Source: Peromyscus leucopus
Taxonomy: Eukaryota > Chordata > Mammalia > Rodentia > Cricetidae
Direction of reading: 5' to 3'
NCBI RefSeq assembly: GCF_004664715.2
Contig: NC_051070.1
Location: 48,546,433 to 48,610,432, forward strand
Length of the DNA stretch: 64,000 nucleotides
Within the stretch, counting starts at the first letter, position 1, and each line of letters begins with the position of its first letter. The translations under genes were made by a program, and so were the position numbers. This document shows positions 1 to 64,000 of this stretch, in pieces. The notes under the pieces are model-generated. The model had not been told where the DNA came from, did not search any database, and worked only from the letters and a program-made list of their open reading frames with translations.

Positions 1-472
1 TGTCTAGTTGTGTCCCACACTTTCTTAAGATGATTGGTTGCTTAAGGACAGAAGTCATTTAACCCCTCAAATGTACATGCAGGTACATACCTAAGTGTCA
101 TGATGCTTTCTATGGAACAGCTGGTCAATACATTTTGTTGAACTTAGAATTTGAAATAATTAGCCATGTACTGCCAAGAGCATAAAAACTTTTTTTTTTA
201 AATAATTTTCTCGAGTTTTTTTAAAACATGAGAAGACATTTCATTTCTTTCGTAGGGAGCTAAACCATGAAGCAGCCTTGTCTGCTAATACTCAGTTGGG
301 GTCTTGTTTATTTTGTATTTCTTCTTCTCCCACATTGAATTTTACATTCTACGGGGAAGGTAAAGTGGGATTGGGGGGGGGTGTGAAAGCAGTTGTCTGT
401 GTGTTCAAGGACTTGTGTTTTCTCTTCTGTCTTGACGTCACGTTTTCTTCTTCTTCTGTGTTTTCCTGACAG
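1..472 (+). other. LRCH1: End of an upstream LRCH1 intron
   Basis: AT-rich sequence without recognisable repeat except a T-run near 190 and a G-run at 373-380. It ends in a pyrimidine-rich tract and the acceptor AG at 471-472. No LRR-coding exon is visible here. Confidence 0.7.
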
Positions 473-62145
<61,673 letters not shown>

Positions 62146-64000
62146 GACCAAGCCCTCTCCCCTGGGTGGGCTCAGACTCTACCCAGAGCAGGGGCTCCCG
62201 ACTCTGCTCCTGGCACCTGCACCGACTCCCCCACTCACCACCTGCCAGTTCCCTGACAAGCTACGTGGACAGGGTTTCAGCCTATGGGAGGATTCAGGAC
62301 CTTTTAGAGTTGGCCTCCAGGGTTCAGGTTGGACGGGTATTATCTGACAGCCAGTGAGGGAGCTGGCAGAGAACTGAGTAGCACATCATTGCCTTTTCAA
62401 CCTCCTTCATCCCTTCCACACTCACCGACTGCCATTACCAAATGCCAAGCACAAGCCGTTTCACAGTGAGTCGCGTCCGTCTTATCAAAGCCAAACTCCT
62501 TGCAGAATCAGTGGGGGGGGAGGGGGAATGCAATCAGGTTTTTTTGCCACCAAATTTTTTCAAGATGTTTCTTGAGACCATTGCCTTTTTTGAGAAACTA
62601 TTTTCAACATACAAAATATTTATATAAATATTATTTATTAGTGAGTTGTTATTCATCCTTTGGATGCAAATTGTAAATTAGGAAACTATTTTATTACTGC
62701 TTTTTTGTGGTTAAACAATTTATTTTAATATTATAAATACTGAGTTATTTTCGAGCCTCTTGGGCGTGTAGGAGTTCCAGGTCTCAGTGTTCCTATTTCC
62801 TGGTGTATATGATTCAGAAGAAAAAAAAAATTAAACAAGAAACACGTGCTTCTGTGACAGAGAGCTGTTTTCTGGGGAGGTGATATCCACCTTTTGATTT
62901 GAGGAACATCGTTCTTATTTATATTTCTGCATTCCATCCAGTTTCCTACATTCCAGCAGCCCTCTTGTCCCATATTATAACGAACTGACTGAAATCAAGA
63001 GAGCACCCCAAAGTTACTTGTAAATAGCTATGTGGAAAAAAAAAGACATATTAAACTTGAAGATGAAATGTGAACAGGTTTTTTTTTTTTTGACTCATGT
63101 TTCTTTTGCTATGCACAAAACATTCACATTTTAACACAGAGAAGTGGGAAGTGTTCAGTATATATCTTGAAGTATAATTTTGCACTGTATTTTGGGTAAT
63201 TGAGGAGCATCTAGCACCAAAGGTAGATGTTGAAGAAATGAATGAGAAAATGGAGATGATGGAAGGTGACTGTCTAACTAAAAAGGGTTATAGAGCTTGA
63301 TTCAGGACACCAGCACTTGTTACGACTGCCGGCATTTCAAAGAGTGAGAGATTCCGAAATGTAGACACGTTTGTTTTTATTGTAATCGAGCTGGTGCTTT
63401 TTAAAGAGTCCAGACTTGGAAGCTTCATAGTGCCTGGTATGAAACTTGGGAAATGAGTGGGTCATGGGGCCTCTGGTGGGAGCTACATGCACAGCCAAGC
63501 AGACCGAGTGAAGGTGAAGTAAGTGGAGTGTGGGAGCAGCCGGGGGAGCAAAGACAAGCACACGGGCACTAGAAAGGAGCCAGCCCAGGAGAGGAGCCCG
63601 TCCCATGCTGTCGGTGGGAGAGCTTCGCCGAAGGCTTCGCAGGACTATGCCGGGCAGTCACACCCACGCACACTCAAACTGTTGGTATGGATGGGTACCC
63701 GAGTCATTCGTCTGTCAAAAGCCTATGAATACTGACTGCACTTTCACCTCTGTACAAAGCCATTGGCAGTTTCTAGAGCGACAGTAGCCACAGTGGGGGA
63801 CCTTCAAGGTAGATACAAGAGACTATAGGATGAGTGAGTGCATTCAACAGAGACTGACCCTCCACCAGGAAGGATGGAGGGGATCTGAACATGGGGATTC
63901 AGACAGGCAGCTAGTAAGTTACTTCCTATCAAATGTACTGTGCACTTTAACATAAATATATTTTACTACTTTTCTGTACTGCACAAATACCTGTTTTGTC
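62146..64000 (+). other. LRCH1: 3' UTR of LRCH1 soluble isoform (runs to window end)
   Basis: A single-copy-looking region with no SINE in 1.85 kb, becoming very AU-rich at 62570-62760 (TATTTATATAAATATT, ATTATTTATTA). ATTAAA variants occur at 62830-62835 and 63050-63055. The second has U/G-rich sequence after it and is a plausible cleavage site. The remaining sequence to 64000 could be a longer UTR or flank. Confidence 0.65.
63050..63055 (+). terminator. Candidate polyadenylation signal ATTAAA
   Basis: This common variant hexamer lies about 0.9 kb after the stop of last exon B. It is preceded by an A-run and followed about 20-45 nt later by a U-rich block (63079-63091). A more distal site outside the window is also possible. 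Confidence 0.4.

Overview
This is a mammalian genomic window, almost certainly from a cricetid rodent (hamster, vole or deer-mouse relative). The evidence is dense B1, B2, B3, B4 and ID SINEs. The young B1 copies carry the 'GTAG(TT)TTTGGTGCCT..CCTGGATCTC' variant that I associate with Cricetidae rather than Mus, and a ~470-bp repeat at 18140-18612 is of a kind I know from hamster and Peromyscus-type genomes. No bacterial, organellar or viral replicon is present.

The window is filled by the 3' half of one plus-strand gene, which I identify as LRCH1 (leucine-rich repeats and calponin homology domain containing 1). Ten shared coding exons (473-588, 4943-5010, 7159-7245, 10530-10619, 10722-10758, 20350-20403, 21118-21190, 31652-31761, 37003-37140, 40793-40870) join in perfect frame to give 283 complete residues. 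They cover the acidic/serine-rich linker after the (off-window) leucine-rich repeats and the first two thirds of the calponin-homology (CH) domain. The gene then offers two alternative last exons. 52940-53146 completes the CH domain and adds a C-terminal hydrophobic segment (tail-anchored form). 62035-62145 completes the CH domain with a paralogous but different sequence and stops at once (soluble form). Both start in phase 0 after the same codon, so the choice sets whether the protein is membrane-anchored.

The rest is intron or 3' UTR. 1-472 is the end of an upstream intron. Introns 589-4942 (GC-AG type), 5011-7158, 7246-10529, 10759-20349, 21191-31651, 31762-37002, 37141-40792 and 40871-52939 carry SINEs, six URR1-type hAT elements, a solo LTR nested inside one of them (11436-11782), a dead RPL35A retrocopy (30095-30441, minus), an LTR-like composite element (45290-47770), a decayed L1 (47935-50045) and many microsatellites. 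The intervals 25230-29880 and 40871-44550 are poor in repeats. From 62146 to the window end is the AU-rich 3' UTR of the soluble form.

I found no prokaryote-style system. The strongest biology is the switch between the two CH-domain-completing terminal exons. Family assignments and repeat names come from recognition by eye, not from database searches.
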